Notes: generated by a model not told the origin, from the letters alone. DNA of 64,000 bases from an uncultured Acetatifactor sp. (GCA_910585665.1 CAJUFI010000004.1:1-64000), one strand, 5' to 3'. Shown: positions 55,461 to 63,882, numbered from the stretch's first letter. Numbers and translations: made by a program.

Positions 55461-56255
55461 CTACTCTGCCCGCAGCACCCCCAACAGCACGAACCGCGCA
55501 TCCTGGAATTCATAGCTGCAGGTGGACAGGGTGAGGACACGATCCGATGCCGACGGCGCGAAGTCGGCCTGGACGAGGGACTTGGAGATGCCAGAGACGA
55601 TCCAGTCCTCATAGTCCGTCTCCGATGCGAAGCCTGTCACCCAGGCATCGTCCTCCACATGGGCCACATATCCCGCAAATATCTCGATGGTATAGTTCCC
55701 CTCCGGGGTCAGCAGAAACATCCGAGGGTGGGCTTCATAGTACTCCTGGCTCTTGTAATTGGACAGTGCGGCGAACATGGAGCCGTTCTTCATATGGTGC
55801 CCGTAGACAATGCAGTGGGAATCCGAAAAATCGCTCTGGTTCCGGCAGTCCAGGAAGATGCATCCGCAGGGATTGCTCTCGCCGTTGAACATGCGGTGCA
55901 GATAGTAGTCATTGTCCCTGGCCTGGGCAATGGGATAATTGATTACAGATGACTCGTCATATATCCATCCTACCACCTGCTCATTGATGCTGCGCAGACC
56001 TTCAAAATCCACCTCCGGAAAGGAGATTGACAGATCCGCTGCCCCATCCGTCACGGTTGCGGCGCCGTCCTGCCGGGGCTGTCCGGTGCCGGAATCGCTT
56101 CTGCCGAACTGCAGAAAAGAGTCCAATTCCTGGTAAGAAGCTTCGGCGGCCTGCCTCTCTTGCAGAATCGCCCAAATCTGATATCCGGATACAGCGAACA
56201 CCGCCGACAGCGCCGCTGCCAGCAGACAGGTTGCCACCCTCCCAAAGCGTTTCAT
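55461..56255 (-). CDS. srtB: Class B sortase
   Basis: 264 residues from ATG 56255 (GGGAGGAT upstream); the frame continues to 56423 but without a start signal. One N-terminal membrane anchor (VATCLLAAALSAVFAVSGYQIW), then the sortase fold: WIYDESSVINYPIAQARDNDYYL, catalytic His in IVYGHHMKNGSMF, catalytic Cys in LTLSTCSYEF and Arg in DARFVLLG. Class B features (YYLHRMFNG, inserted helix) fit. It anchors surface proteins to peptidoglycan. No LPXTG/NPXTG substrate gene is adjacent. Confidence 0.94.
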   Translation of the reverse strand: MKRFGRVATCLLAAALSAVFAVSGYQIWAILQERQAAEASYQELDSFLQFGRSDSGTGQPRQDGAATVTDGAADLSISFPEVDFEGLRSINEQVVGWIYDESSVINYPIAQARDNDYYLHRMFNGESNPCGCIFLDCRNQSDFSDSHCIVYGHHMKNGSMFAALSNYKSQEYYEAHPRMFLLTPEGNYTIEIFAGYVAHVEDDAWVTGFASETDYEDWIVSGISKSLVQADFAPSASDRVLTLSTCSYEFQDARFVLLGVLRAE

Positions 56256-56459
56256 AAATATCCTCCCTTCTGCCCGGCTGCCGGATGCGAGACAGGCCTT
56301 CCGTGAGCCGGCACTTCTATCCGGCTCATGCGTCCCGTCCTTCCGCTCTCCCGGGACTGCCGGACATCCTGCCCACCCACAGAAGTTAATATTTTTCCTA
56401 CCATACATGGAGTCCTGCTGCATGGGCTCCTACTGCATGGAGCCCTATTGCCTGGCTTC

Positions 56460-57491
56460 TTACCGTATGGTCTCTATCACCAGCGCATGGGCGATGCCCG
56501 GCACGCTCATCCCCTCGTTGAAGCTGGTCTTGCTCAGCAAGGCGCCCGTGGGTATGAAGAGCACCTTTTTCCAGTTGCCCTCCTCCAGCTGCTTCAGGAT
56601 ATAGGCGGACAGGGTCACGGCGCTGCAGCCGCAGCCGCTTCCCCCGGCATGGGTGTCCTGGGAGGCCGCGTCATATATTTCAAGGCCGCAGTCCATATGC
56701 TGCTCGGATATGTCGTAGCCCTGCTTACGGAGCAGGTCGATCAGCACACGCTGGCCCACCTTTCCCAGGTCGCCGGTGATGATTTTGTCGTATTCTTCCG
56801 GTTGACCGGCAAAGTCAGTGAAGTGCTGTTCCAGGGTGGAAGCCGCTGCCGGAGCCATGCATGCCCCCATGTTCATGGAGTCCTTCAGGCCGTAATCCAC
56901 CACTTTCCCTACGGTCATGGCGCTGATCCGGGCTCTGGCCTTCCGCCCTCCTCCCTCCGGCTCATCCGACAGCACAAAGGCTCCGCTGCCTGTGACAGTC
57001 CAGGTGGCGGAGAGGGGCCGTTGACTGCCATAGTCCAGGGGGAAGCGGAATTCCTTCTCCGCGCTGGCGAAATGGCTGGAGGTGACACAGGCAACTTTGT
57101 CGGCAAAGCCGCCGGCGATGCTCATGGCCCCCAGAGCCAGCGACTCACCGCAGGTGGAGCAGGCGCCGTATACGCCCAGCAGGGGAATCTGATAGGAAGA
57201 GATGCCGAAAGAAGTGGCCATGGATTGACCCAGCAAGTCACCCGCAAAGATATAGGAAATGTCTTCCGGCCGCAGACCCGCCTTTTCCAGAGCCAGTCCC
57301 ACGGCCTCTTTCTGGAGGGCGCTCTCCGCCTCCTCCCAGGTCTTGCAGCCGAACATGTCGTCCCGGCCTACCTTGTCGAACAGCAGGCCCAGGGGGCCCT
57401 GCCCCTCCTTGGTGCCCACTACGCTGGCGCTGTTTAAGATATATACCGGCCTCTCCAGCCGGACGCTGGCTCTGCCCAATTTCTGATTCAT
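56460..57491 (-). CDS. spoVAD: Stage V sporulation protein AD
   Basis: 343 residues, thiolase-fold: FAGDLLGQSMATSFGISSYQIPLLGVYGACSTCGESLALGAMSIAGG, then VTSSHFASAEKEFRFPLDYG and the C-terminal HTHAGGSGCGCSAVTL. SpoVAD binds dipicolinic acid for uptake into the developing spore. AGGAGG precedes the ATG. The usual neighbours spoVAC and spoVAE are not adjacent; spoVAE is 3.7 kb downstream on the same strand. Confidence 0.95.
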   Translation of the reverse strand: MNQKLGRASVRLERPVYILNSASVVGTKEGQGPLGLLFDKVGRDDMFGCKTWEEAESALQKEAVGLALEKAGLRPEDISYIFAGDLLGQSMATSFGISSYQIPLLGVYGACSTCGESLALGAMSIAGGFADKVACVTSSHFASAEKEFRFPLDYGSQRPLSATWTVTGSGAFVLSDEPEGGGRKARARISAMTVGKVVDYGLKDSMNMGACMAPAAASTLEQHFTDFAGQPEEYDKIITGDLGKVGQRVLIDLLRKQGYDISEQHMDCGLEIYDAASQDTHAGGSGCGCSAVTLSAYILKQLEEGNWKKVLFIPTGALLSKTSFNEGMSVPGIAHALVIETIR

Positions 57492-57643
57492 AGATTTTCC
57501 TCCTGGTTTTAGTTCTGTACGGGGCAGACACTGTTGTAAATCAGCTATTTCTTAGCTGGACTGTCTCCCGTTCCAGATACGGTTATAACTGAATTTTATT
57601 GTTTCCAAAGGAGGTAAATCTATTCTTTGAATTGTATGCGTTG

Positions 57644-58447
57644 TCATCCGGCCTGATTTGAAATCAATGTAATATAGGCATCTATCGCCTGGCTCAAATC
57701 CTTCACAGATATGCAATCCGCCAGAATCAATGGCCGATTCTCCCGCAGCGCGTCCAAGAAATCTTTTTGGATGGATTTCAGCCTTTTCCAGAGCTTTGTC
57801 TCTCCAATCAGCTCCAGCATCGTAAGGCCGTCCAACAAGACAGCCCGGAAAAGGGATTCCCGGGCATCTCTCAAATCCCGGGGCGTCTGCTCTCTGGAGC
57901 TGAAAACGGCTATGTCCCCTTTCAGCTGCCGCAGCACGCCCACAGAATTTTTAAAATATGGTTTTAAGTCTACTTCCGTCGGGGAGGCCTTACGCAGCCT
58001 GGCCGCCGCCACTACACTGTCCAGCTGCCGCACCAGTTCCTCCCGGGACAGGGAAATGTTCTCGGGTTCGGAGGATTCCCACTTTCGGTTATTTATAAAG
58101 TTCCAGCGCTCCCCTTTTTTGCCCGTGTATACCACTGCATGTTTTCCCCCTGAGGGCTTCAAGATGCCCAACATGGCATTGGGAATGCCCTCCAGGAACT
58201 CGGGGACATCCTCCCTGGGAAGCTTTGTCTCCGTCATGCAAAATCCCCGGGGCTGCAAGTAGAGGTTGAACCATTCCCCAGTCTGGAGCATGGGGCCGGA
58301 GCAATAGGCGCCGTCCTGGAACGAGAACAGAAAGGGCAGCCCCATATCCAGGGCAATCTGGCGGTCTTCCGCTTCCATCCCTTCCAGCTCCAGCAGATTG
58401 GCCACTCCCGCGTAGGCGCAGGAAGAGTTGAACGTCATATATTTCAT
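57644..58447 (-). CDS. BtrH N-terminal-like (cysteine-peptidase fold) protein
   Basis: 267 residues. The N-terminal half looks like the BtrH/C39-related fold: SSCAYAGVANLLELEG with a cysteine near 10, LGLPFLFSFQDGAY region, and LKPSGGKHAVVYTGKKGERWNFINNRKWES with the expected histidine and asparagine. The C-terminal half is helical. BtrH-type proteins are acyltransferases or peptidase-like; substrate unknown. GGAGAGGG precedes the ATG. It lies between trpS and spoVAD. Confidence 0.7.
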   Translation of the reverse strand: MKYMTFNSSCAYAGVANLLELEGMEAEDRQIALDMGLPFLFSFQDGAYCSGPMLQTGEWFNLYLQPRGFCMTETKLPREDVPEFLEGIPNAMLGILKPSGGKHAVVYTGKKGERWNFINNRKWESSEPENISLSREELVRQLDSVVAAARLRKASPTEVDLKPYFKNSVGVLRQLKGDIAVFSSREQTPRDLRDARESLFRAVLLDGLTMLELIGETKLWKRLKSIQKDFLDALRENRPLILADCISVKDLSQAIDAYITLISNQAG

Positions 58448-58478
58448 ATGCGAATCCCTCTCCTTCTCACTGTCCCTC

Positions 58479-59576
58479 TCACTCGTATCTCTCGGCCTGG
58501 GCGCGGATCAGTTCCGCATCCTCGAAGTAGTTGATGCGCATGGCGCTCTTCACCTGGGACAGGGTCTGGGCGGCCGCCTCCCTGGCTTCATCGGTGCCCT
58601 TCTTCAGGATATCATAGATGGCGGGGATGTCCTTCTCCCACTCTTTCCTGCGGTTCCGGATGGGCTCCAGGGTCTCCTGCATGATGTTGTTCAGGAACTT
58701 CTTCACCTTCACGTCCCCCAGGCCGCCTCTCTGGTAGTGGGCCTTCAGTTCGTCCAGGTTCGCGTAGTCGGGCAGATACCGCTCGAAATGCTCCTGCCTG
58801 CAGAAGGCGTCCAGATAGGTGAATACCGTGTTGCCCTCCAGATGGCCAGGGTCGCTGACCTGCAGGTGCAGCGGGTCTGTGAACATGCTCATGATTTTCG
58901 TGCGCACTTCATCCGCCGTGTCCGCCAGGTAGATGCAGTTGCCCAGGGACTTGCTCATCTTGGCCTTGCCGTCCGTGCCCGGGAGCCTGCGCCTGGCCTC
59001 GTTCTCCTGCAGAAGGGCTTCCGGCTCCACCAGCACAGGGGCGTACACCGTGTTGAACTTGTGCACGATCTCCCTGGTCTGCTCGATCATGGGCAGCTGG
59101 TCGTCCCCCACGGGGACTGTGGTGGCCTTGAAGGCCGTGATGTCCGCCGCCTGGCTGATGGGGTAGGTGAAGAAGCCCACAGGGATGCTGGACTCGAAAT
59201 TGCGCATCTGGATCTCGCTCTTCACGGTAGGGTTGCGCTGGAGCCTGGCCACTGTGACTAAGTCCATGTAGTAGAATGTCAGCTCGCACAGCTCCGAGAT
59301 TTGGGACTGGATGAGCAAAGTGGACTTCTCCGGGTCAAGGCCGCAGGCGATATAGTCCAGCGCCACCTCGATGATGTTCTGGCGCACCTTCTCCGGGTTC
59401 TCGATATTGTCCGTGAGGGCCTGGGCGTCCGCGATCATGATGAAGGTCTTCTTGTACTCGCCGGAATTCTGCAGCTCCACCCGCCTGAGCAGGGATCCGA
59501 TGTAGTGGCCTATGTGCAGCCTGCCCGTGGGACGGTCGCCTGTGAGGATGATTTTGTCGCATGCTTTGTTTTCCAT
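58479..59576 (-). CDS. trpS: Tryptophanyl-tRNA synthetase
   Basis: 365 residues from ATG 59576 (AAAGGAGA upstream); the open frame extends to 59747 but through repeat sequence without a ribosome site. Class I synthetase: the HIGH-type RPTGRLHIGHYIGSL, DAQALTDN, and KMSKSLGNCIYL. It charges tRNA-Trp. Between the start and 59745 lies a 19-bp degenerate tandem repeat. A T-box leader was looked for and not found. Confidence 0.96.
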   Translation of the reverse strand: MENKACDKIILTGDRPTGRLHIGHYIGSLLRRVELQNSGEYKKTFIMIADAQALTDNIENPEKVRQNIIEVALDYIACGLDPEKSTLLIQSQISELCELTFYYMDLVTVARLQRNPTVKSEIQMRNFESSIPVGFFTYPISQAADITAFKATTVPVGDDQLPMIEQTREIVHKFNTVYAPVLVEPEALLQENEARRRLPGTDGKAKMSKSLGNCIYLADTADEVRTKIMSMFTDPLHLQVSDPGHLEGNTVFTYLDAFCRQEHFERYLPDYANLDELKAHYQRGGLGDVKVKKFLNNIMQETLEPIRNRRKEWEKDIPAIYDILKKGTDEAREAAAQTLSQVKSAMRINYFEDAELIRAQAERYE

Positions 59577-59636
59577 GATAATTGTCTCCTTTATACGGGA
59601 TGTCTGCGGCCCGGGGAATGGCCACGGTGGCCGATG

Positions 59637-59712
59637 TGACCGTTTCCGGACATCGTGACCTCTCCTGGCCGCTATGACCGTTCCTGGACATTGCACCCCT
59701 TCCTGGCAATGA
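59637..59712. repeat. 19-bp degenerate tandem repeat before trpS
   Basis: The core TGACCGTTCCTGGAC occurs at 59637, 59656, 59675 and, less well, 59694, exactly 19 bp apart, in the region upstream of trpS. A similar core appears near 59725. Each pair of units gives short inverted matches between GGCCA and TGGCC. Confidence 0.75.
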
Positions 59713-59890
59713 CAGAGGACTTGGCACCATCCCTGGCCAACACCCATTATAGCACTTTGATAATAGAATCGCTCTTTGACTATTATATCATGGATTTGCG
59801 GATAGGCAATCTTATTTTTGAACTTCTTTTCGCCTTTCTTTCCGTCTTTTTGGGCCTTCTTTCGGTCTTCTTACAGCCTTCCGGGGCTGT

Positions 59891-60469
59891 TCATGCCAGA
59901 AAGAGTTTTGCCAGAAAAAAGCTCACTATGAAACCGATTGCCGCGCTTCCCAGCGCGTACAGCACCGTTTGGTAGTGACGTTTTCCAAGCTCCTGCCAGG
60001 TCTCCATCTCGTCCAGCCGCCGTCCTTCCGTAAACGCGACGATTTCTTTGTAGGTATGGATATCATTGTCCTTTTTGACTTTCTCCACCTTCACCGCAAA
60101 ATACATTGTGACCCCAGCCAGCGCTGCCCATGGAATGAGCGCGTACCAGCCCATCCACGCGGCAAGGGGCACCGCCGAGAGCACTGTCAATGCCAGGAGC
60201 GCCGCATAGATGTTTCCATAGCGGTTCAGCCTCCTGATTTCCGTTTCCTTGATTTCTTTTCTCATGCGTTCAACATCTCCTTTTATCAATTGGTCAAGGG
60301 ATATGTCGAACAGTGTGCTTAACAGCAACAGGCTGTGGATATCCGGGTAATTCTTATTCGTTTCCCAGTTAGAGACAGTCTGCCTGCTGACGTACACCTT
60401 TTCGGCCAGCTGCTCCTGTGAGATTCCCATATTGCTGCGATACTTCCTGATCTGCGCTCCGACTTCCAA
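59891..60469 (-). CDS. XRE family regulator with C-terminal membrane helices
   Basis: 192 residues starting at TTG 60469 with the strong site GGAGAGAGG. An N-terminal XRE helix-turn-helix (IRKYRSNMGISQEQLAEKVYVSRQTVSNWETNKNYPD, about 7-44) is followed by two central membrane helices (about 88-130) and one at the end (ALGSAAIGFIVSFFLAKLFLA). Membrane-bound XRE regulators of this layout are common in Firmicutes. Target genes unknown; the upstream 36-bp repeats could be its operator. Confidence 0.88.
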   Translation of the reverse strand: MEVGAQIRKYRSNMGISQEQLAEKVYVSRQTVSNWETNKNYPDIHSLLLLSTLFDISLDQLIKGDVERMRKEIKETEIRRLNRYGNIYAALLALTVLSAVPLAAWMGWYALIPWAALAGVTMYFAVKVEKVKKDNDIHTYKEIVAFTEGRRLDEMETWQELGKRHYQTVLYALGSAAIGFIVSFFLAKLFLA

Positions 60470-60550
60470 TTTTCCTCTCTCCTTTCCTTTTATTTCCCTG
60501 ATGCCTGCCGGTCTGCGGGCTGCGTCCGGAACATGCCCTTACATGCGTTC

Positions 60551-60633
60551 CCTGACCTGCGCCGCCTTGCAACGGCGACTTGTATCCCTGACCTGCGCCG
60601 CCTTGCAACGGCGACTTGTATCCCTGACCTGCC
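60551..60633. repeat. 36-bp tandem repeat upstream of the XRE gene
   Basis: Two identical 36-bp units (60551-60586, 60587-60622) and an 11-bp partial third. Each contains a small hairpin GCCG-ccttgcaa-CGGC. It lies 80-165 bp before the XRE start. Confidence 0.9.
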
Positions 60634-60672
60634 CCGAGTGTACCATCAGACAGGTGCAAGTTCCACCAAAAG

Positions 60673-60706
60673 CCTTTGACATTGGCCTGAAAACAGGCGT
60701 CAAAGG
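60673..60706 (-). terminator. Strong hairpin, possible terminator
   Basis: CCTTTGAC pairs with GTCAAAGG and, inside, GCCTG with CAGGC around AAAA, with a 4-base bulge. On the minus strand it stands after the broken gene at 60725 and is followed by CTTTTGG, a weak T tract. It may end that transcript or be a regulatory stem before the XRE gene. Confidence 0.4.
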
Positions 60707-60717
60707 GGTTTGACACA

Positions 60718-60750
60718 GGAAACATCAATGGCAGATTCGGGGCATTTTAT
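60718..60750 (+). repeat. 33-bp direct repeat, left copy
   Basis: GGAAACATCAATGGCAGATT continuing to ...GGGGCATTTTAT, matching 63196-63228 with one mismatch in 33. Same orientation as the right copy, 2.5 kb away. It overlaps the C-terminal codons of the broken gene at 60725. Confidence 0.85.
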
Positions 60751-61115
60751 GGCCAGATGACAAATCTGTCAGTTCTGCCCTGCAGCAGATTAAGGACAGG
60801 AAGAAGATGCTCCGGGTATACCGTTCTCCTTCATCCTCAAAAGTCATATCCGTTATGACAATATCCGAATCGCTGTCGGATTCCGTATCGAGACTCATAT
60901 ATTCAATCTGCATCCCATGGAGACTGGACAGCTTCCCGTTCGCATATTCCTCATCAAAAGCCCCCCTTATAGCGGGCCTCAAAACCATCGTCTTCCCGTG
61001 TGATGTCACTTTCATCCCAGTCCACCGTCACGGTCTTGCCAGTGACCAACTCGACTTCGATATAATCCATCTCGAGATCTTCTATATCGGTATCGACACT
61101 CAAGTAAAGCTTCAT
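60725..61115 (-). pseudogene. Frameshifted small acidic protein gene
   Basis: From ATG 61115 (AGGAAA 8 bases upstream) the frame reads MKLYLSVDTDIEDLEMDYIEV...FEARYKGGF and stops at 60954. Removing one G from the G6 tract near 60963-60968 joins ARYKG to AFDEEYANGKLSSLHGMQIEYMS in the next frame, ending at 60725; the length then is 130 codons exactly. The last residues (GHKMPRICH) come from the 33-bp direct repeat, so the original 3' end is probably lost. Family not recognised; context suggests an immunity-type gene. Confidence 0.65.
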
Positions 61116-61301
61116 ACTATCATTTCCTTTCTGTCTATGGCGCTGCAGATCATGCTTAACGATTCTGTATAGCCTCCTATCAGATTCCTGTCCTCTTCTG
61201 TTGCAGTCTTCAAAAATTCCCGCACCTCTTTTTGCAGATCCAGCCATTCCTCATCATATTATTTCACGAAAGCTTAATTGTCCGCGTCATAAAGGCGCGA
61301 G

Positions 61302-61676
61302 TTATTCTTTGACATACAAAATTACCATATCCCCGTCCACAAACCCCACGCCTACGCCGGCATATGCCTTCAGAACATCGGCGTGCAGTCCGTTATTTAA
61401 GTACTATTTTAATGCGGCGATTACGCCTTCCAGCACTTCATCCCATTCCGCGTCCTCTTCCCATGAGAGCGGGGTATCCCTTGTATCGAAATCCGTCCCT
61501 TCCTCGCATGCCCAGTCGGAATTGTCGGGATTTGCGTCAAAATCCCCGGTACCGACCAGCTCCATTGACCAACTGTTGCTGTCGTCTTCGTAGAGGTTGA
61601 AACAGAAGGCGACCGTTTCAGGTGGGATTTCCTGTTCTAAAATATCGTTTAGCCACTTTTCGATTTTATCATACAT
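61302..61676 (-). pseudogene. Small acidic immunity-like gene with internal amber codon
   Basis: The frame MYDKIEKWLNDILEQEI...WDEVLEGVIAALK ends at TAG 61404-61406 after 90 residues, but continues in the same frame with YLNNGLHADVLKAYAGVGVGFVDGDMVILYVKE to a TAA at 61302. The continuation is coding-like in character, so the gene was probably 124 residues long. AAGGAGAA precedes the ATG. The acidic, single-domain nature and position behind an SMI1/KNR4 gene suggest an immunity protein; the 90-residue form might still fold. Confidence 0.65.
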
Positions 61677-61692
61677 TTGTACTTCTCCTTTT

Positions 61693-62574
61693 TTATCCTA
61701 TACTGACGGACTGTAATAAATCCGGATCTGTTATCAATTTGGACAGATCTCCATAGCGGTTGAAGCTTGCGTGACGCTCATACATATCATCGTCATCCTT
61801 TTCGTCTTTTCTATCTTTTTCGTCCTCTCCGTCTTTTTCGTTCTCAAACGAACTCAGGCACGCAAAAAAATCCGGGAATAAACCAATGCGATACCTTACC
61901 TGTTTCCACAATTCCTCGTCATTACAGGAAAAGGAGGCGGAATACCCTTGACATACATCTATCTCAAACGCATAATTCGCATGATAACAGATAAAATGTG
62001 CTCGATCGCTGAACCATGCTTTTTTCAGGCCATAAGCTTCCGCCATCCGATGGATAAAATCCATACGCTCCTCCACTGTATCCCCGCAATATGCACATGT
62101 CCTGCAATTTTCTATCCTGTTTTTCTCATGGTGCCTGCAGACAGGGCTACTCGTAAACTCACGATATGTAAGTCCCCTCATATACATATGAAACGCCTTT
62201 CGGAACAGATACTTTTCAAAGCTTTCGGCGACATAGACGCCTTCCAGGTTTGTGACCATTGGATTAAAAAGACCTTCTTCTAAATCAGGGGCCTCCCTGT
62301 CAGACAGCAGCTCTAAAACCGTGCCAATATCCACCTCAAGGTCGCAGCATCCCGTTTCCTGCAGACCGCCGTCATCCTGCCCCATTCTTTTTAGATAATA
62401 GAGATAGGCAGCCGGTATCGTATAGCGGTATTTCGCCAAAATATCCTGTAGCTGCTGAATCTGTTCTTCTGTTGCAGGTACGCAGCGCGTTGCCCATTCC
62501 GGGTCAAAATCGGATATGCTGCTGCATAACCGCTCCATCAGGGTATCCAGCGTTCCTTCCTGAAATTCTACCAT
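61693..62574 (-). CDS. SMI1/KNR4 (SUKH) family protein
   Basis: 293 residues from ATG 62574 (AGGAGG 7 bases upstream). The SUKH pattern is in the first 130 residues: ATEEQIQQLQDILAKYRYTIPAAYLYYLKRMGQDDGG and later VYVAESFEKYLFRKAF. A cysteine-rich patch (CRHHEKNRIENCRTCAYC) could bind zinc. A Glu/Lys/Asp low-complexity stretch (about 255-270) is near the C-terminus. SUKH proteins are often immunity proteins for polymorphic toxins; no toxin gene is in the window. Confidence 0.78.
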   Translation of the reverse strand: MVEFQEGTLDTLMERLCSSISDFDPEWATRCVPATEEQIQQLQDILAKYRYTIPAAYLYYLKRMGQDDGGLQETGCCDLEVDIGTVLELLSDREAPDLEEGLFNPMVTNLEGVYVAESFEKYLFRKAFHMYMRGLTYREFTSSPVCRHHEKNRIENCRTCAYCGDTVEERMDFIHRMAEAYGLKKAWFSDRAHFICYHANYAFEIDVCQGYSASFSCNDEELWKQVRYRIGLFPDFFACLSSFENEKDGEDEKDRKDEKDDDDMYERHASFNRYGDLSKLITDPDLLQSVSIG

Positions 62575-62746
62575 TCCAAATCCTCCTATTAAGTTTGGCA
62601 TCTGCCCCTCCAGTACCCGGACATGGGCAGAGGATTTCCGGCCGCGAAAGGAATGTATTCCTTATAACATAATCAGTTTTATTTCATGCCACCTCTTTGG
62701 AGGAGTTTCTGTCTTCGGCAAGAGACATACATAATACTGATCATTA

Positions 62747-62782
62747 TCAAGCTGCATCAGTTATTTTCCAACAGTTCCTAAC
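62747..62782 (+). repeat. Palindromic interspersed repeat, partial copy E
   Basis: Only the right part of the element, GCTGCATCAGTTATTTTCC then AACAGTTCCTAA, with several changes. Same orientation as copies B and D. It truncates the small gene at 62761. Confidence 0.75.
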
Positions 62783-62847
62783 TCAACATCATGGGGGTTC
62801 AAAACACTCATTGCTTCTTCATATAATCTTTCCCATTCTTTATCCAT
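62761..62847 (-). pseudogene. Gene truncated by repeat copy E
   Basis: ATG 62847 has GGAGGG upstream and encodes MDKEWERLYEEAMSVLNPHD, then reads into the repeat (VELGTVGK) and stops after 28 codons. The good ribosome site and the abrupt change at the repeat suggest a once longer gene. Confidence 0.5.
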
Positions 62848-62860
62848 CGTTTTACCCTCC

Positions 62861-63003
62861 TTATTCAAACTCCACTAAAACATCATCATCCGAATCAAAT
62901 TCTCTTGAATCAAAACAGTTTCCAATACACCCATATTTGTCCCTCACATTAACCGTTCCATGACAGAATCCGGCGCTCCCTGATAAAACTCTATGCCCTG
63001 CCC
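62861..63003 (-). pseudogene. Remnant of a small acidic protein gene
   Basis: Minus strand; two frames carry coding-like text: GIEFYQGAPDSVMERLM (stop near 62958) and then, in another frame, NVRDKYGCIGNCFDSREFDS...VLVEFE ending at TAA 62861-62863. A single shift would join them. No start can be assigned. Probably a broken relative of the neighbouring immunity-like genes. From 63004 to the right repeat copy I see nothing else coding. Confidence 0.4.
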
Positions 63004-63195
63004 CCTATGCTTGATTATACCACTGCCGGACTGTTCTGCAAAAGTGCCCTGCCCAAATCAGCACGTAAATCGGCAAAATCGGCATTTCAGACCGATATGG
63101 GCCTGATTTTCCTCTCTGCCCCTTTTTGCCCTCCGGCGGGAGGGAAGGTTCGAATCCTGGGTTGGAGTGTTATTTCCAGCATATCTTATTCTATC

Positions 63196-63228
63196 GGAAA
63201 CATCAATAGCAGATTCGGGGCATTTTAT
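63196..63228 (+). repeat. 33-bp direct repeat, right copy
   Basis: Matches 60718-60750 with one mismatch and in the same orientation. Together they bound the segment holding the SUKH gene and the broken small genes. Confidence 0.85.
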
Positions 63229-63393
63229 TTGCAGGAAGAAATCCTGGAGGAAGAAATTTCAATGAAAATGCAATAGAAATGTGAGAGTGATCGTGGTATT
63301 ATATCAACAATATAAAAGTTTTATATAAATTGGGATTTGTACACTTTTGACGAACACTATGTAATAAAGCAGACTTGTCAAGGAGAGAAACAT

Positions 63394-63882
63394 ATGGGAA
63401 TAACAGGCACTTATATAGCTATTGAAAACTTTCTGTTGAGCCAAATTATCAATGGTGAAAAAAGCATTCTTGAGCTTGACCCTACACAATATCAATCCTT
63501 AAATATAGATAAATCATGGCAGGCAATACATTATCTCTTGTGTAAAGATATTGAAAACGGAAAGCCACCTATGGGCTACGTTGTTCCAATAAGGGACGAT
63601 AACGAGTTAGATTGTGAATTAGATTTTGAAGCATTTTATATTACCGCACAACAAGTGAAAGAAGCAACCAATTTTCTAAACTCATTAGATGATAATGTTT
63701 TGGAAAACATATATGATTTTAAGTCAATGCAAGAAAATGCGGTATATCCACTTCACGGAAACAAAAATGAAATGGACACAGGATTTTTTTATGAGTACAT
63801 ATATTCATATCTAATAAAGTTGAGAGAATATTTTAATCAAACAGCAGAAAAAGGATATGCTATTATTTTATATTTCAGTTAA
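63394..63882 (+). CDS. DUF1877 family protein
   Basis: 162 residues from ATG 63394 (AGGAGAG upstream); the frame begins at 63337 without a ribosome site. Typical DUF1877 features: MGITGTYIAI at the start, LDIDKSWQAIHYLL-type motif (here NIDKSWQAIHYLLC), and AFYITAQQVKEATNFLNSL. The gene is strikingly AT-rich compared with most of the window, suggesting recent acquisition. Function unknown; members occur among toxin-immunity clusters, which would fit the neighbourhood. Confidence 0.88.
   Translation: MGITGTYIAIENFLLSQIINGEKSILELDPTQYQSLNIDKSWQAIHYLLCKDIENGKPPMGYVVPIRDDNELDCELDFEAFYITAQQVKEATNFLNSLDDNVLENIYDFKSMQENAVYPLHGNKNEMDTGFFYEYIYSYLIKLREYFNQTAEKGYAIILYFS

Noticed and set aside
59577..59760. 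T-box leader before trpS
   Set aside because: AGGGATGGTGCC faintly resembles the antiterminator sequence, but the specifier loop, the GGNACCGCG part and a terminator are missing; a 19-bp repeat explains the region better.
63110..63170. tRNA-like 3' part with GGTTCGAATCC
   Set aside because: The T-loop motif is present but the T stem has only three pairs and no acceptor, D or anticodon arms can be formed; it might at most be an attachment-site remnant.
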